Positions 29,005-38,479 of a stretch of DNA of 64,000 nt are shown here, one piece after another. The first letter of the stretch is position 1. Each line of letters starts with the position of its first letter. Below the pieces are notes generated by a model. The model searched no databases. It saw only the letters and a program-made list of their open reading frames with translations, and had not been told where the DNA came from. Source of the DNA: Shewanella pealeana ATCC 700345 (GTDB lineage Bacteria; Pseudomonadota; Gammaproteobacteria; Enterobacterales; Shewanellaceae); the NCBI RefSeq assembly GCF_000018285.1, contig NC_009901.1, positions 3,285,001 through 3,349,000 on the forward strand. The letters run 5' to 3'. The position numbers and the translations under genes were made by a program.

Positions 29005-29327
29005 CGCAAACCTTAATATCTGTTCGTGTAACACGCTGCACCTCAGACTCTTGATGTGATTGCTATGCCGAATGATTGCTATGCCGAGTCATAGCAAGGC
29101 AATGAGCGATTGCTAACAACTAGCTTGCCCACTAAAATATACGGCTATCGTCTAAGCGATGATATTTTGGATTAACACAATAAGAGAAAAGCAAGGTGCG
29201 GTAATTTTGAGCAGATGCTAACAGCAAGGTGGGAGCTTCTACAGGGCACTTTAGAAAAACAAAATTTAACTATGCCTATAAAAGCTCAACAACAGAGTGC
29301 GGTTCCAATGGATTATCAGTGTTCGAA
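29005..29327. other. Intergenic region without gene
   Basis: Holds a short direct repeat, GATTGCTATGCCGA twice around 29058-29088, followed by a partly inverted copy (CATAGCAAGGCAATGAGCGATTGCT). Otherwise nothing recognised. It contains the promoter of the large lipoprotein gene. Confidence 0.5.
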
Positions 29328-30257
29328 TCAAGCTTGAGCATTCATAAAGTGTGCATGTTCTTTTAACCAAGAGATCACGCCATGATGGGACAGATAATCG
29401 TCTCGACTAATACCGATAAGCTTACGCATCCCTGCTAGGGGATTTTTTTCCTCATATTCGGCTAAGACCTCAAAACCGAAGCTAACATAAGGCTGCTCAG
29501 CATTCTTGTCTCGAACGATCATGAAGATCTCTTGAATATCTGGGTTCTCTAACAAGATCTTGAGTAGATGAAAAACCCCAAACTCCCACCAGCGATAATT
29601 AAACTTCATGATTGAGTGAAAGAAGATGATTTTGTCGCCACTAATGTCAGGCTCTCTAGGGGTATTATAGAAATCGACAAACTCATTAATTAGCGACTCT
29701 CTGTCATCGGCTTTATGTACAGAGAGCATGGCATGGGCATAGAGGTTATCGGGGCTTCCTTCGCAGGTTAGCATATGCAAGGCGCCCTGCTGTTGTAACT
29801 TTATGGCCCGCTCGCACCTTTCTTGAACATCACGCTCGGTTAAATTAAAAAACTTGGCGCTACTCTCACAGATCAACGCCAATTTACGCAGATCCGTTAG
29901 CGGCGTAGATGCTGTGTATTTATAAAAGCATGTATCCGTGACAGGATAATAGGAGGTTTGAATCAAGTCTTGTTGATCAAAAGCCAGTGCTTCGATGCGC
30001 CTAAGCTGATTAACTTTGGTTTTCGATAACTTGAGATCCAGCTCAATTAAATGACTTAATACATCATATTCAGCGAAGGTGAGCAGCTGGATAATTCGCA
30101 ATGTTGATGGCATTGAGACGCCTCGCTCCCAGCGGCTATAAGTGATCAGGTCAAGATTAGCAAAAACCTTATGAAATAATGATAATTTTTCCACCATTTC
30201 TGCTTGGGTCAAGCCATATTCATTGCGAATTTTTAATAGTAGCGTGAATAATTCCAT
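29328..30257 (-). CDS. XRE-family transcription regulator with a long C-terminal domain
   Basis: A 309-aa protein. The N-terminal helix-turn-helix (about 5-60) includes YGLTQAEMVEKLS and ITYSRWERGVSMPSTLRI, typical of XRE/Cro DNA-binding domains. The C-terminal ~200 residues include IQEIFMIVRDKNAEQ and VSFGFEVLAEYEEKNP, possibly an acyltransferase-like fold, but the assignment is weak. It is divergent from the permease gene and lies beside the lipoprotein and pilus block, so it may control either. Confidence 0.75.
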   Translation of the reverse strand: MELFTLLLKIRNEYGLTQAEMVEKLSLFHKVFANLDLITYSRWERGVSMPSTLRIIQLLTFAEYDVLSHLIELDLKLSKTKVNQLRRIEALAFDQQDLIQTSYYPVTDTCFYKYTASTPLTDLRKLALICESSAKFFNLTERDVQERCERAIKLQQQGALHMLTCEGSPDNLYAHAMLSVHKADDRESLINEFVDFYNTPREPDISGDKIIFFHSIMKFNYRWWEFGVFHLLKILLENPDIQEIFMIVRDKNAEQPYVSFGFEVLAEYEEKNPLAGMRKLIGISRDDYLSHHGVISWLKEHAHFMNAQA

Positions 30258-30365
30258 AAGTACGTGTAAACCAATATAAACTAACCAAAATCATTAACTG
30301 GCATAGTAGCAAAAATGTGCCATTAAATGAAAATCCTTAACTGCAAAAAAGCAAACACCACCTTA

Positions 30366-30381
30366 TTGTGCGCACGCACAA
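30366..30381. promoter_or_regulatory. Palindromic operator candidate upstream of the permease
   Basis: TTGTGCGCACGCACAA has perfect 7-bp arms (TTGTGCG / CGCACAA) around CA. A half-site AGCACAAT follows at 30396-30403. It lies about 170 bp before the permease start, in the gap shared with the divergent XRE gene. The CdaR/SdaR-type regulator is the obvious candidate binder, but that is inference. Confidence 0.5.
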
Positions 30382-30553
30382 AACATCAGTTATAAGCACA
30401 ATAAAATTAGTGAACTTATCCAAAGAATTTATCTAGCAAGCACAGCATAATATTTCGGCCTGAAATACCTTGGTGCGCTGTCAGTCTCAGCGCTCCCTAC
30501 TCGGCATAAATAAAACAAACCTTACATATAAAAATACCCAAACAGGGATCCCT

Positions 30554-31912
30554 ATGAGCCTAGTACTGATCTTATTGGCCGTGATTGCGTTTATCGTCAT
30601 AGCCACAGCTAAATTTAAGCTTCACCCGTTTCTAACCCTTATTCTTGCATCGTTTCTTGCCGCCTTTGCCTACGGCCTACCGAGCGCTGATATCGCTAAA
30701 ACCATCACCTCAGGTTTCGGCGGGATCTTGGGCTACATTGGTCTAGTTATCGTATTAGGTACCATCATAGGTACTATCTTAGAAAAGAGCGGCGCGGCAA
30801 TTACCATGGCAGATGTGGTCATTAAAGTACTCGGTAAGCGCTTTCCAACACTGACCATGTCGATTATCGGTTATATCGTATCGATCCCAGTATTTTGTGA
30901 CTCAGGCTTTGTGATCTTAAATTCGCTTAAGCAGTCTATGGCTAACCGCATGAAGGTGTCGAGCGTGTCTATGAGCGTTGCACTCGCAACGGGTCTATAT
31001 GCCACTCACACCTTTGTGCCACCAACACCAGGTCCAATCGCCGCTGCCGGTAACTTAGGTCTTGAGTCAAACCTTGGCTTAGTGATTTTTGTCGGTATTT
31101 TCGTTGCTGCAGTTGCTGCATTAGCCGGTACGCTTTGGGCAAACCGTTTCGCAAATACTCAGCCTGATGGCGAAGGTGCTGAAGAACTCCTAAGTCAAAA
31201 AGAAGATTTTGATAACCTGAAGCAAGCCTATGGTGAGCTCCCTAGCCCAACTCGTGCATTTGCACCGATTTTCGTGCCAATTCTACTTATCTGTTTGGGC
31301 TCTGTTGCCAACTTCCCATCGGCCCCAATCGGCGATGGCATGCTTTTCGACATATTGGCCTTCTTAGGTCAGCCCGTTAATGCCTTGATGATTGGTCTAT
31401 TCCTGTCACTATCGCTATTGAAGGGCAATGATAAAATTAAAGAGTTTAGTGACCGTATTAGCCAAGGCTTAGTGGTTGCAGCACCGATTCTATTGATCAC
31501 AGGTGCAGGCGGGGCATTTGGCGCCGTACTAAAAGCAACCGATATCGGTACCTTCCTAGGTGAGTCACTGTCAGCTCTTGGCATTGGCATCTTTATGCCA
31601 TTTATTGTTGCTGCAGCGCTTAAGTCGGCTCAAGGCTCGTCAACAGTAGCACTAGTGGCAACTTCTGCGCTCGTTGCGCCTATGCTAGGTGATATCGGTC
31701 TTGCCAGTGATATGGGCCGCGTACTGACGGTTATGGCCATTGGTGCGGGTGCGATGACAGTATCTCATGCAAACGACAGCTTCTTCTGGGTAGTGACTCA
31801 GTTTAGCCGCATGAGTGTTAAGCAAGCTTACAAAGCCCAAACCATGGCAACGCTAATTCAAGGCGTGACAGCAATGGCTTTAGTTTATCTACTCAGCTTA
31901 GTGTTGCTATAA
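30554..31912 (+). CDS. GntP-family permease, probably for glycerate or gluconate
   Basis: A 452-aa inner-membrane transporter with about 12 hydrophobic helices. It has typical GntP text: HPFLTLILASFLAAFAYGLP, GFGGILGYIGLVIVLGTIIG, PVFCDSGFVILNSLKQSM, THTFVPPTPGPIAAAGNLG and SAQGSSTVALVATSALVAP. The ATG at 30554 has AGGGA 5 bases upstream; the frame continues upstream without a site. Glycerate kinase follows 155 bp downstream, so glycerate is the likely substrate rather than gluconate. Confidence 0.9.
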   Translation: MSLVLILLAVIAFIVIATAKFKLHPFLTLILASFLAAFAYGLPSADIAKTITSGFGGILGYIGLVIVLGTIIGTILEKSGAAITMADVVIKVLGKRFPTLTMSIIGYIVSIPVFCDSGFVILNSLKQSMANRMKVSSVSMSVALATGLYATHTFVPPTPGPIAAAGNLGLESNLGLVIFVGIFVAAVAALAGTLWANRFANTQPDGEGAEELLSQKEDFDNLKQAYGELPSPTRAFAPIFVPILLICLGSVANFPSAPIGDGMLFDILAFLGQPVNALMIGLFLSLSLLKGNDKIKEFSDRISQGLVVAAPILLITGAGGAFGAVLKATDIGTFLGESLSALGIGIFMPFIVAAALKSAQGSSTVALVATSALVAPMLGDIGLASDMGRVLTVMAIGAGAMTVSHANDSFFWVVTQFSRMSVKQAYKAQTMATLIQGVTAMALVYLLSLVLL

Positions 31913-31928
31913 ACACAAGCAGCTCTGA

Positions 31929-31960
31929 AATAGGCGAGCATAAAACTGCTCGCCTATTAT
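31929..31960. terminator. Hairpin after the permease gene
   Basis: A 12-bp stem AATAGGCGAGCA / TGCTCGCCTATT with a TAAAAC loop. The T-run is poor (ATTAT), so read-through into glycerate kinase is likely. Confidence 0.6.
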
Positions 31961-32067
31961 CAACTAGTGTAATCAACGAAAATACTTGGTTACGCGTCAA
32001 AATGACCCCATACATATTAAGATTAGTCTGATTCAACTCGTTGAATTTAGTCTTATAGGAATACTGC

Positions 32068-33222
32068 ATGAAAATTGTGATAGCCCCAGACTCTTTCAAA
32101 GAAAGCCTAAGCGCAATGGAAGTGGCTAACGAGATTGAACGTGGATTTCGCAGCGTACTGCCCAGCGCTGAATATATCAAAGTACCTGTTGCCGATGGCG
32201 GCGAAGGCACTGTGCAGTCAATGGTTGATGCCACAGACGGCACCATCATCACCCTCGATGTCACGGGCCCGTTAGGCGATAAAGTTGAAGCCTTTTATGG
32301 CATTTTAGGCGCAGGCTTTAAGGGAAAGAAAAAAACCGCCGTGATCGAAATGGCAGCAGCATCGGGGCTACATTTAGTTACTGAAGACAAGCGAAATCCA
32401 CTTATTACTACCAGTTACGGCACAGGTGAGTTGATTGTCGATGCCCTCAATCGCGGTATTAAACATATCATCATCGGCCTTGGCGGCAGCGCCACTAATG
32501 ATGGTGGTGCAGGTATGGCGCAGGCCATAGGTGCCCATCTGCTCAATAGCGCTGGCAAGGCACTCTCTCCTGGAGGAGTTGCTTTGGCGGAACTAGCCAG
32601 TATTGATTTAACTGACTTACACCCGCTTATTACAAAGTGTACTTTTGAAGTGGCCTGTGATGTGAATAATCCACTTTGTGGAGAAAAAGGTGCCTCGGCT
32701 ATTTTTGGTCCACAAAAAGGCGCGACTCCAGAAATGGTGCTGCAGCTCGATACTGCTCTAGGCCATTACGCAGATATCATTGAACGCTCAGGCATAGCAG
32801 ATAATCGTAACACTCCCGGCGCAGGGGCTGCTGGCGGTATGGGTTTAGGCGTGATGAGCTTTTTAAATGCCGAGCTAAAACCTGGCATAGATATCGTAAT
32901 GCAAACCGTTAACTTGGCAGGTTTAAGTCAAGGCGCCGACCTCGTAATTACTGGTGAAGGCCGCCTCGACAGCCAGACTCTGCATGGTAAAACGCCTATG
33001 GGCGTCGCCGGTGTCGCTAAAGCCCAAGGGATAAAAGTGATTGCCATCGCTGGCTGCGTGAGCGATGACGCCAACATCTTACTGGAACATGGCATTGACG
33101 CGCTGTTCTCTATAACGCCAAGAGCTCTGCCCCTTGCCGAGGTCCTTAGCAGCGCTAAACATAACCTGTACAGCACGGCTAAAAACATCGCTGCACTGTA
33201 CGCGTTATCGGCAGCTAAATAA
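32068..33222 (+). CDS. garK: Glycerate 2-kinase (GarK/GlxK family)
   Basis: A 384-aa enzyme that phosphorylates D-glycerate to 2-phosphoglycerate for entry to glycolysis. It starts MKIVIAPDSFKESLSAMEVA, the family N-terminus, and has the motifs VADGGEGTVQ, GLGGSATNDGGAGMAQA, NPLCGEKGASAIFGPQKGA, GAAGGMGLG and ITGEGRLDSQTLHGKTP. The usual length is about 380 aa. It lies after the permease, in one direction, with only a weak hairpin in between. Confidence 0.93.
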   Translation: MKIVIAPDSFKESLSAMEVANEIERGFRSVLPSAEYIKVPVADGGEGTVQSMVDATDGTIITLDVTGPLGDKVEAFYGILGAGFKGKKKTAVIEMAAASGLHLVTEDKRNPLITTSYGTGELIVDALNRGIKHIIIGLGGSATNDGGAGMAQAIGAHLLNSAGKALSPGGVALAELASIDLTDLHPLITKCTFEVACDVNNPLCGEKGASAIFGPQKGATPEMVLQLDTALGHYADIIERSGIADNRNTPGAGAAGGMGLGVMSFLNAELKPGIDIVMQTVNLAGLSQGADLVITGEGRLDSQTLHGKTPMGVAGVAKAQGIKVIAIAGCVSDDANILLEHGIDALFSITPRALPLAEVLSSAKHNLYSTAKNIAALYALSAAK

Positions 33223-33676
33223 CCAGCGCATAACCACTAATGCTACTCACTTAAGCAAATGACTTAAACAAGTGACTCAGAGTTTGATAACTTCGAAAGA
33301 TAAGACTGGACCACAGAGGACACGAAGAGCACGAAGAAAAGCCACCCTGAGCTTTTTCTTTTCTTCGTGTCCTTTGTTTCGTATCTTTAGCTTCATGTCC
33401 TTTGTGTAACAAACAAAGAGTGTAACAAACAAAGAGCGTAGCAAACGAAGTGAGCGCTTCGTGGTGCATAACTTTTAAAGCAATGAACCCAGTAACGTGT
33501 ATCCATCCTAAATCCACCATTTTTCAGTAATCAAGCCTGCCACTTTATTTTTCTACTTGATGCGCTATAAAGCATAAAGTAAAGTGACCGTCCGTTTTGA
33601 GCATCCGTTTTGACCATCTGTTTCGATAGGCAGTTCAGTTAAGAAAACAGCGTGATTAGTAGAGAATTTTAGCCCC
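33223..33676. repeat. Intergenic inverted repeat related to the 15-kb tandem repeat
   Basis: Between 33308 and 33475 lies an imperfect palindrome: ACCACAGAGGACACGAAG on the left and CTTCGTGTCCTTTG on the right, around CACCCTGAGC. A second arm ends at CGCTTCGTGGT. Two 16-bp units AACAAACAAAGAGTGT / AACAAACAAAGAGCGT follow each other at 33409-33440. The ACCAC...CACGAAG core is shared with the repeat at 14896-15475. The minus-strand frame at 33251-33520 is an artefact of this repeat. Confidence 0.75.
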
Positions 33677-35323
33677 ATGACAGCAAGAAAAGCCACCGCA
33701 TCAGAAGAGGCGTTACTGCGAATTTTTACGGTTCCAGAAGCCCCAGACTCTACCCTCAGTGTGATTGAGCAAAACATCTCGCAAAACCTAATGGGTTTCT
33801 TGCAAGAAAGCGTGGTGGCTGTCGAGAAACCGCTTTCTGAAGTTGAACTGGACTTTCAACAGTACCATATTCCTGCTGCGCCGCAGTTTGTGTCTGATTA
33901 TGCCGATAATATGATGCAAACATTAGTAGCCCACTCAGTGCACACCTCTGCGCCCAGTTTTATCGGTCATATGACCTCGGCTCTACCTTACTTTGTATTA
34001 CCTCTGTCTAAGATGATGGTCGGGCTTAATCAAAACTTAGTAAAAATAGAGACCTCTAAAGCCTTTACGCCGTTAGAGCGCCAAGTGCTGGGGATGATGC
34101 ATCATCTTATTTATAACCAAGATGAAACCTTTTACCAAAGCTGGATGCACAGCGCCAATGTCTCTTTGGGCGCATTTTGCTCTGGCGGCACAGTCGCTAA
34201 TATCACCGCCTTGTGGACGGCTCGTAACCAACTGCTTAAGGCCGACGGTGACTTTAAAGGTATCGCCAAGCAAGGCCTACTCAAAGGCCTGCGTCACTAT
34301 GGTTACGATGACTTAGCTATCTTGGTCTCTGAGCGCGGTCACTATTCGCTTGCTAAAACTGCAGACTTACTAGGTATTGGCCGAGAAAACATCATTCAGG
34401 TACCTACATCGGACGATAACAAGGTCGATGTGGTTAAGATGCGTGAAATAGCTGAGCAACTTGATAAAGACAACATTAAAGTCATGGCGATTGTTGGCGT
34501 TGCTGGTACCACTGAAACTGGCAATATTGATCCGCTAAATGCGCTTGCCGATCTAGCCGCTGAGCTAAACTGTCACTTCCATGTCGACGCTGCATGGGGC
34601 GGCGCCAGTCTATTATCGAATAAATACCGTCACTTGTTAGCCGGGATTGAGCGCGCCGATTCGGTCACCATCGATGCCCATAAGCAGATGTATGTCCCCA
34701 TGGGCGCAGGTATGGTGATCTTTAAAGACCCAACCTTTGCTAACGCCATTAAACATCATGCCGAGTATATCCTACGTCAAGGCTCGAAAGACTTAGGCAG
34801 TCAGACCTTAGAGGGCTCTCGCCCAGGTATGGCAATGCTAGTACATGCTTGCCTTAAGGTGATAGGCCGCGAAGGTTATGAAATTTTGATTAATAACAGC
34901 CTAGAGAAGGCGCGTTATTTTGCAGACTTGATCACCGCTGAAGCCGACTTTGAGCTGGTGTCTAAACCTGAACTTTGTCTACTTACCTACCGTTATGTGC
35001 CACAATCGGTACAAATTGCCATGGCTAAAGCTCGTGAAATAGGTGATACAGCAACGCTTGCACAGTTCAATGGTTTGCTCGATGGTCTAACTAAGTTTGT
35101 ACAAAAAACTCAGCGCGAGCAAGGCACCTCGTTTGTATCACGAACCCGAATTAATCCTGAAAGCCACCAGCTCATGGATCTCAAAGCCGTGGTATTTAGG
35201 GTGGTATTAGCCAACCCACTCACTAGCCATGACATTTTACAGCAAGTGTTAGCCGAGCAAGCCCAAATAGCCAAGAGTGAAACTCACTTCCTACCTCAGT
35301 TGCTCACTCTGGCGCAGAGCTAA
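33677..35323 (+). CDS. panP: PLP-dependent aspartate 1-decarboxylase (PanP type)
   Basis: A 548-aa group II decarboxylase. PanP makes beta-alanine from aspartate for pantothenate synthesis in Vibrio, Shewanella and relatives that lack PanD. The PLP lysine is K336 in the motif DAHKQMYVPMG; the HVDAAWGGA motif precedes it, and TSKAFTPLERQVLG and LGAFCSGGTVANI match the decarboxylase family. A glutamate decarboxylase name is often given, but the length and residues fit PanP. No linked partners; the 3' neighbour converges on it. Confidence 0.85.
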   Translation: MTARKATASEEALLRIFTVPEAPDSTLSVIEQNISQNLMGFLQESVVAVEKPLSEVELDFQQYHIPAAPQFVSDYADNMMQTLVAHSVHTSAPSFIGHMTSALPYFVLPLSKMMVGLNQNLVKIETSKAFTPLERQVLGMMHHLIYNQDETFYQSWMHSANVSLGAFCSGGTVANITALWTARNQLLKADGDFKGIAKQGLLKGLRHYGYDDLAILVSERGHYSLAKTADLLGIGRENIIQVPTSDDNKVDVVKMREIAEQLDKDNIKVMAIVGVAGTTETGNIDPLNALADLAAELNCHFHVDAAWGGASLLSNKYRHLLAGIERADSVTIDAHKQMYVPMGAGMVIFKDPTFANAIKHHAEYILRQGSKDLGSQTLEGSRPGMAMLVHACLKVIGREGYEILINNSLEKARYFADLITAEADFELVSKPELCLLTYRYVPQSVQIAMAKAREIGDTATLAQFNGLLDGLTKFVQKTQREQGTSFVSRTRINPESHQLMDLKAVVFRVVLANPLTSHDILQQVLAEQAQIAKSETHFLPQLLTLAQS

Positions 35324-35383
35324 CAAGTAAAGTCATTTCCGACTCATTAACCTAAGATTGAGTCACTGACGCTTTCTAAAACG

Positions 35384-35407
35384 AAAAAAGCCCCAAAAGG
35401 GGCTTTA
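35384..35407. terminator. Bidirectional terminator between panP and the octahaem gene
   Basis: An 8-bp stem AAAGCCCC / GGGGCTTT with an AAAA loop. The A-run before the stem gives a good T-tract on the minus strand. Confidence 0.85.
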
Positions 35408-35423
35408 ATCCGATAACAAAATA

Positions 35424-36974
35424 TTACTGGTGCATCTTCTTAATTAGCGCTGCACGTTCGTCATAATCTACTTTATGACAACCAGAACAACTGTCTTTTG
35501 AAGTATTCCAAGGCTGAACATACTTGCCATCTTTTGAGAAGTTTTCAGGGCTAGACGCTGGGTGTTCCAAATTAATCCTAAAGAAGTGCTTGTTGTTAGG
35601 CATATGGCAGCTTTCGCACTTAGCCATAAAACTATGCACCTCAAGCTCAGGTGTGAACGGCTTATCATAGTGACAATCAACACATTGCTTCACCATGGCA
35701 TTTTCATGGCCCGGCTGGTCATCATTGATCTTAGACTGATGTGGGTTATGACAAGTATGACACGCCATATCATGTTTCTTACCCGTCACTACGCCCGTAT
35801 CGGCATCCATTCCTAATAGCGCATCAGCCGCCACTCGACCACCGAGATCATAAGGGATCGTACGACCACCTATGCTATCGCCACCAAAGTCCTTGTTATG
35901 CTCACTGATAAAGGTTGGGAACTTGCGATTAGTTTTCTTACTGTGACATTCAGAACAGGTAATAGCCTTACCGAACGCCATATCAGCTTGCTGTAAGTCT
36001 GAGGTGTAACGCCCCTTAGCAATGCGGTCAATATCATCTGCAGACTGAGTCACAATATGCTTGTTACCCGCGCCATGGCATGCTTCACACTGAATACCTG
36101 TATATTCAAACGTACCTTCGATACCGACTAAACCGTCTTGATGATTCGGGTTTAAAGGTGAATTTGGTGTGTGATCTTTCCAACCGGTCGTATGGCAGTG
36201 ACCGCAATCGAATGAGTGTCCGTCTACTGGAAAATGTGCATTATTAGGAACGATATTATTTATCGTAAAATCTTCACCATTTTCAGGTAATTCTACCCGA
36301 ACACCGTCGCCAGCAAGAATGTAACCGTTATTGTCAATAAACATAGCCGTACGATAGTAACCACCGATAACATAGCTCACTTCATCCCAACTATTCGGTG
36401 TACCCGCACTATTTTTCGCACCATGAAGCAACTCTACAGAACCTTTTAATGAGGTAAATGGGAACTCTGGCGCCTTGCCGTTCTCAATCTTGCTCAGCTT
36501 AAAGTTATGGCCTGTTTCTAAGAAGGTCGCTTTGTCTGTATGACAGCTTAAGCAAGTTTGTGTTCCCACAAAGTGCCCTGTCTCAGTGACTGCAGAGACT
36601 GTAATTGTCACTGTTGCGCTATCTGTTGCCCCTTCAGGGTCGGCAACAGTATAGTTAAATACCACTGTCCCTGGTTTCTCTGGTGTAAACAGCAGCTGGT
36701 TGTCTTGAATAACCCCTTTACCTGTACCTTCAGTTAACTCCACTAGACTTAGCGTTAGCGCATCACCATCAGGATCCATATCGTTAGCAATGGCATCAAT
36801 CATTACTGGTGTGCCCACGATTGCGGTAGCTAGTGTTGGTTGAGCAACTGGCGGATTATTATCGCTTGTAGGTGGTGTCACGACATCATCATTGTCAGAT
36901 CCACAGCCCAGCAATACGCTTATCATACTTGCGAGTAACACTTTTTTATATAAAGCGTTTAAGTTGTTCATCAT
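35424..36974 (-). CDS. Octahaem lipoprotein cytochrome c with N-terminal Ig/cadherin-like domain
   Basis: A 516-aa surface or periplasmic lipoprotein cytochrome that I cannot match to a named family. The lipobox is LLGC with C24. Residues about 40-135 form a cadherin-like beta domain (DANIANDMDPDGDALTLSL style, with TVVFNYTVADPEGATDSATV). Eight CXXCH motifs follow: CLSCH, CGHCH, CEACH, CSECH, CHTCH, CVDCH, CESCH, CSGCH. The haem region resembles general octahaem/cytochrome c554-like proteins. The leader TGCAGGG before ATGATG matches those of undA and mtrC. An AraC regulator lies upstream, so it may be inducible. Confidence 0.85.
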   Translation of the reverse strand: MMNNLNALYKKVLLASMISVLLGCGSDNDDVVTPPTSDNNPPVAQPTLATAIVGTPVMIDAIANDMDPDGDALTLSLVELTEGTGKGVIQDNQLLFTPEKPGTVVFNYTVADPEGATDSATVTITVSAVTETGHFVGTQTCLSCHTDKATFLETGHNFKLSKIENGKAPEFPFTSLKGSVELLHGAKNSAGTPNSWDEVSYVIGGYYRTAMFIDNNGYILAGDGVRVELPENGEDFTINNIVPNNAHFPVDGHSFDCGHCHTTGWKDHTPNSPLNPNHQDGLVGIEGTFEYTGIQCEACHGAGNKHIVTQSADDIDRIAKGRYTSDLQQADMAFGKAITCSECHSKKTNRKFPTFISEHNKDFGGDSIGGRTIPYDLGGRVAADALLGMDADTGVVTGKKHDMACHTCHNPHQSKINDDQPGHENAMVKQCVDCHYDKPFTPELEVHSFMAKCESCHMPNNKHFFRINLEHPASSPENFSKDGKYVQPWNTSKDSCSGCHKVDYDERAALIKKMHQ

Positions 36975-37369
36975 GATATTCCCTGCAAAACTATCATTGC
37001 ACTTTTATTTAAATTTTTATGTTTTTCCGAAAAAAACTATCACACCTTCTCGAAAGAAGAGTTTCACCCTCTTATAAAAAAGAGAAAAAATCTAACCTTC
37101 GAGTCATTACACTTTATTCAGGCTAAAAAAAATCATCACATCGAACTGAGGATATGAATAAGGGGCATTCAAAGTGGGTTTCGTTTAATTCAATTTTACC
37201 AAGTGGAAAATAGTCAATTAGCGACTATGGCGTAATGGCTTTTTCATCCCAAAAATGGTGTTTTTCGTACCGAGTAGAAACTATGTGAGCTTGGCAGGTA
37301 TTTTCTCTTAGAGATTTAAAGTTTACTTTTCATTCTAATCAAGTGATTGAAAGATTAAATTTAAGATAA
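36975..37369. other. Intergenic region upstream of the octahaem gene
   Basis: About 395 bp, AT-rich. It holds the octahaem gene's leader (TGCAGGG at 36981-36987, minus strand) and the 3' end of the AraC gene's transcript. A weak inverted repeat TAGTC-GACTA occurs at 37211-37227. No firm promoter seen. Confidence 0.5.
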
Positions 37370-38242
37370 CTAGTTAACAGACTTCGCTCTGAATTGAGAA
37401 GGCGTAAGTTGGGTATGACGCTTAAAAAACTTAACGAAATAGGTCACATCATCGAAACCCAATTCATAAGCAATCTCTTGAATTTTGGCGCTACCGATAG
37501 TTAATCTTCGTTTTATTTCAAGAATGGCGTGAGCATCAATTAACTGCTTAGCGGTTTGGCCGCTGGCTTGCTTGCAAAGTTGATTTAGTGATTTATAAGA
37601 GATATGCAGCATATCCCCATAGCCTGAAGCATCTCGGGTATGGGCAGCATGACTTTCAATTAGTAATAAAAACTGCTGAAAACGTAATGCTTGAGCTTCA
37701 CTTAGATGCTGTACGTCGGTTTTCCGTTCAGCAGCTAAAGCTACCAAAAGCGACGAAAATAACAGCTGAACCAATAGCTGACAATCCGTTTCGCTCTCCT
37801 GAGCTTTATTGATCTCCAACAGCAGGTTATCACACGTTTTAATCAGCGATGAACTTAGTGCTAACAGCGGCTGTTGAGAACTAACCAGATGAGTTGGCGT
37901 GAAAAAAGGAATTCTAATATTGGCTAAAATTTTATTTAAGAAGTCTTCGGTAATATTGATCATTTTACCTTTTGCGCGACTCTTCAGATCAAAAGCGTGC
38001 ACTTGATGTTTATTGACAAAAATAAAGCTCCCCTTTTTAAATGGATGATATTTAAAATCGACAAAATGCCCACCTTCACCCTCTGTAATATAAATAAAAC
38101 AGAAATAATTGATCCGGTGAGCATGTGATGGACAAACTTTATACTTAGGTAATCTGCTATAAAAAAGCTCCAAATCTAATATTTCGACACCCGACTTTTT
38201 AATACTCGGGGCTCTAAATTCTACATTAGGAACACTCTTCAT
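37370..38242 (-). CDS. AraC-family transcription regulator
   Basis: A 290-aa regulator. The N-terminal half is a cupin-like effector domain (INYFCFIYITEGEGGHFVDFKYHPFKKGSFIFVNKHQVH). The C-terminal ~100 residues carry the two AraC helix-turn-helix motifs, with AKQLIDAHAILEIKRRLTIG and IQEIAYELGFDDVTYFVKFF, then KRHTQLTPSQFRAK. The ATG 38242 was chosen over a TTG at 38272; neither has a strong ribosome-binding site. It lies upstream of the octahaem cytochrome and in the same direction, so that gene is a candidate target. Confidence 0.87.
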   Translation of the reverse strand: MKSVPNVEFRAPSIKKSGVEILDLELFYSRLPKYKVCPSHAHRINYFCFIYITEGEGGHFVDFKYHPFKKGSFIFVNKHQVHAFDLKSRAKGKMINITEDFLNKILANIRIPFFTPTHLVSSQQPLLALSSSLIKTCDNLLLEINKAQESETDCQLLVQLLFSSLLVALAAERKTDVQHLSEAQALRFQQFLLLIESHAAHTRDASGYGDMLHISYKSLNQLCKQASGQTAKQLIDAHAILEIKRRLTIGSAKIQEIAYELGFDDVTYFVKFFKRHTQLTPSQFRAKSVN

Positions 38243-38479
38243 CGACGTTACACTTACCGTTAAAAAATCCAAAATTGATACATTGCGTGCTTAAGATTAA
38301 ACATCAACAACTACTTTAGCGGACTATCTAATAATGAATCCAAAGAGGCAATAAACATGAGAACAAATCAATACCCAGCTCTCAATATTTAGTATAACTT
38401 CGATTGAAAATGGCTAAATTTAACACGCATGATTAACTATATGCCAACAATCGCTAAAGGCGAACGCTAGAAAGATAAA

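Noticed and set aside
33251-33520. 89-aa minus-strand protein
   Set aside because: Lies within the dispersed inverted repeat and reads as a basic repeat-derived frame.
33677-35323. Glutamate decarboxylase (GABA synthesis)
   Set aside because: The sequence and length fit the PanP aspartate decarboxylase type better, and no GABA antiporter lies near.
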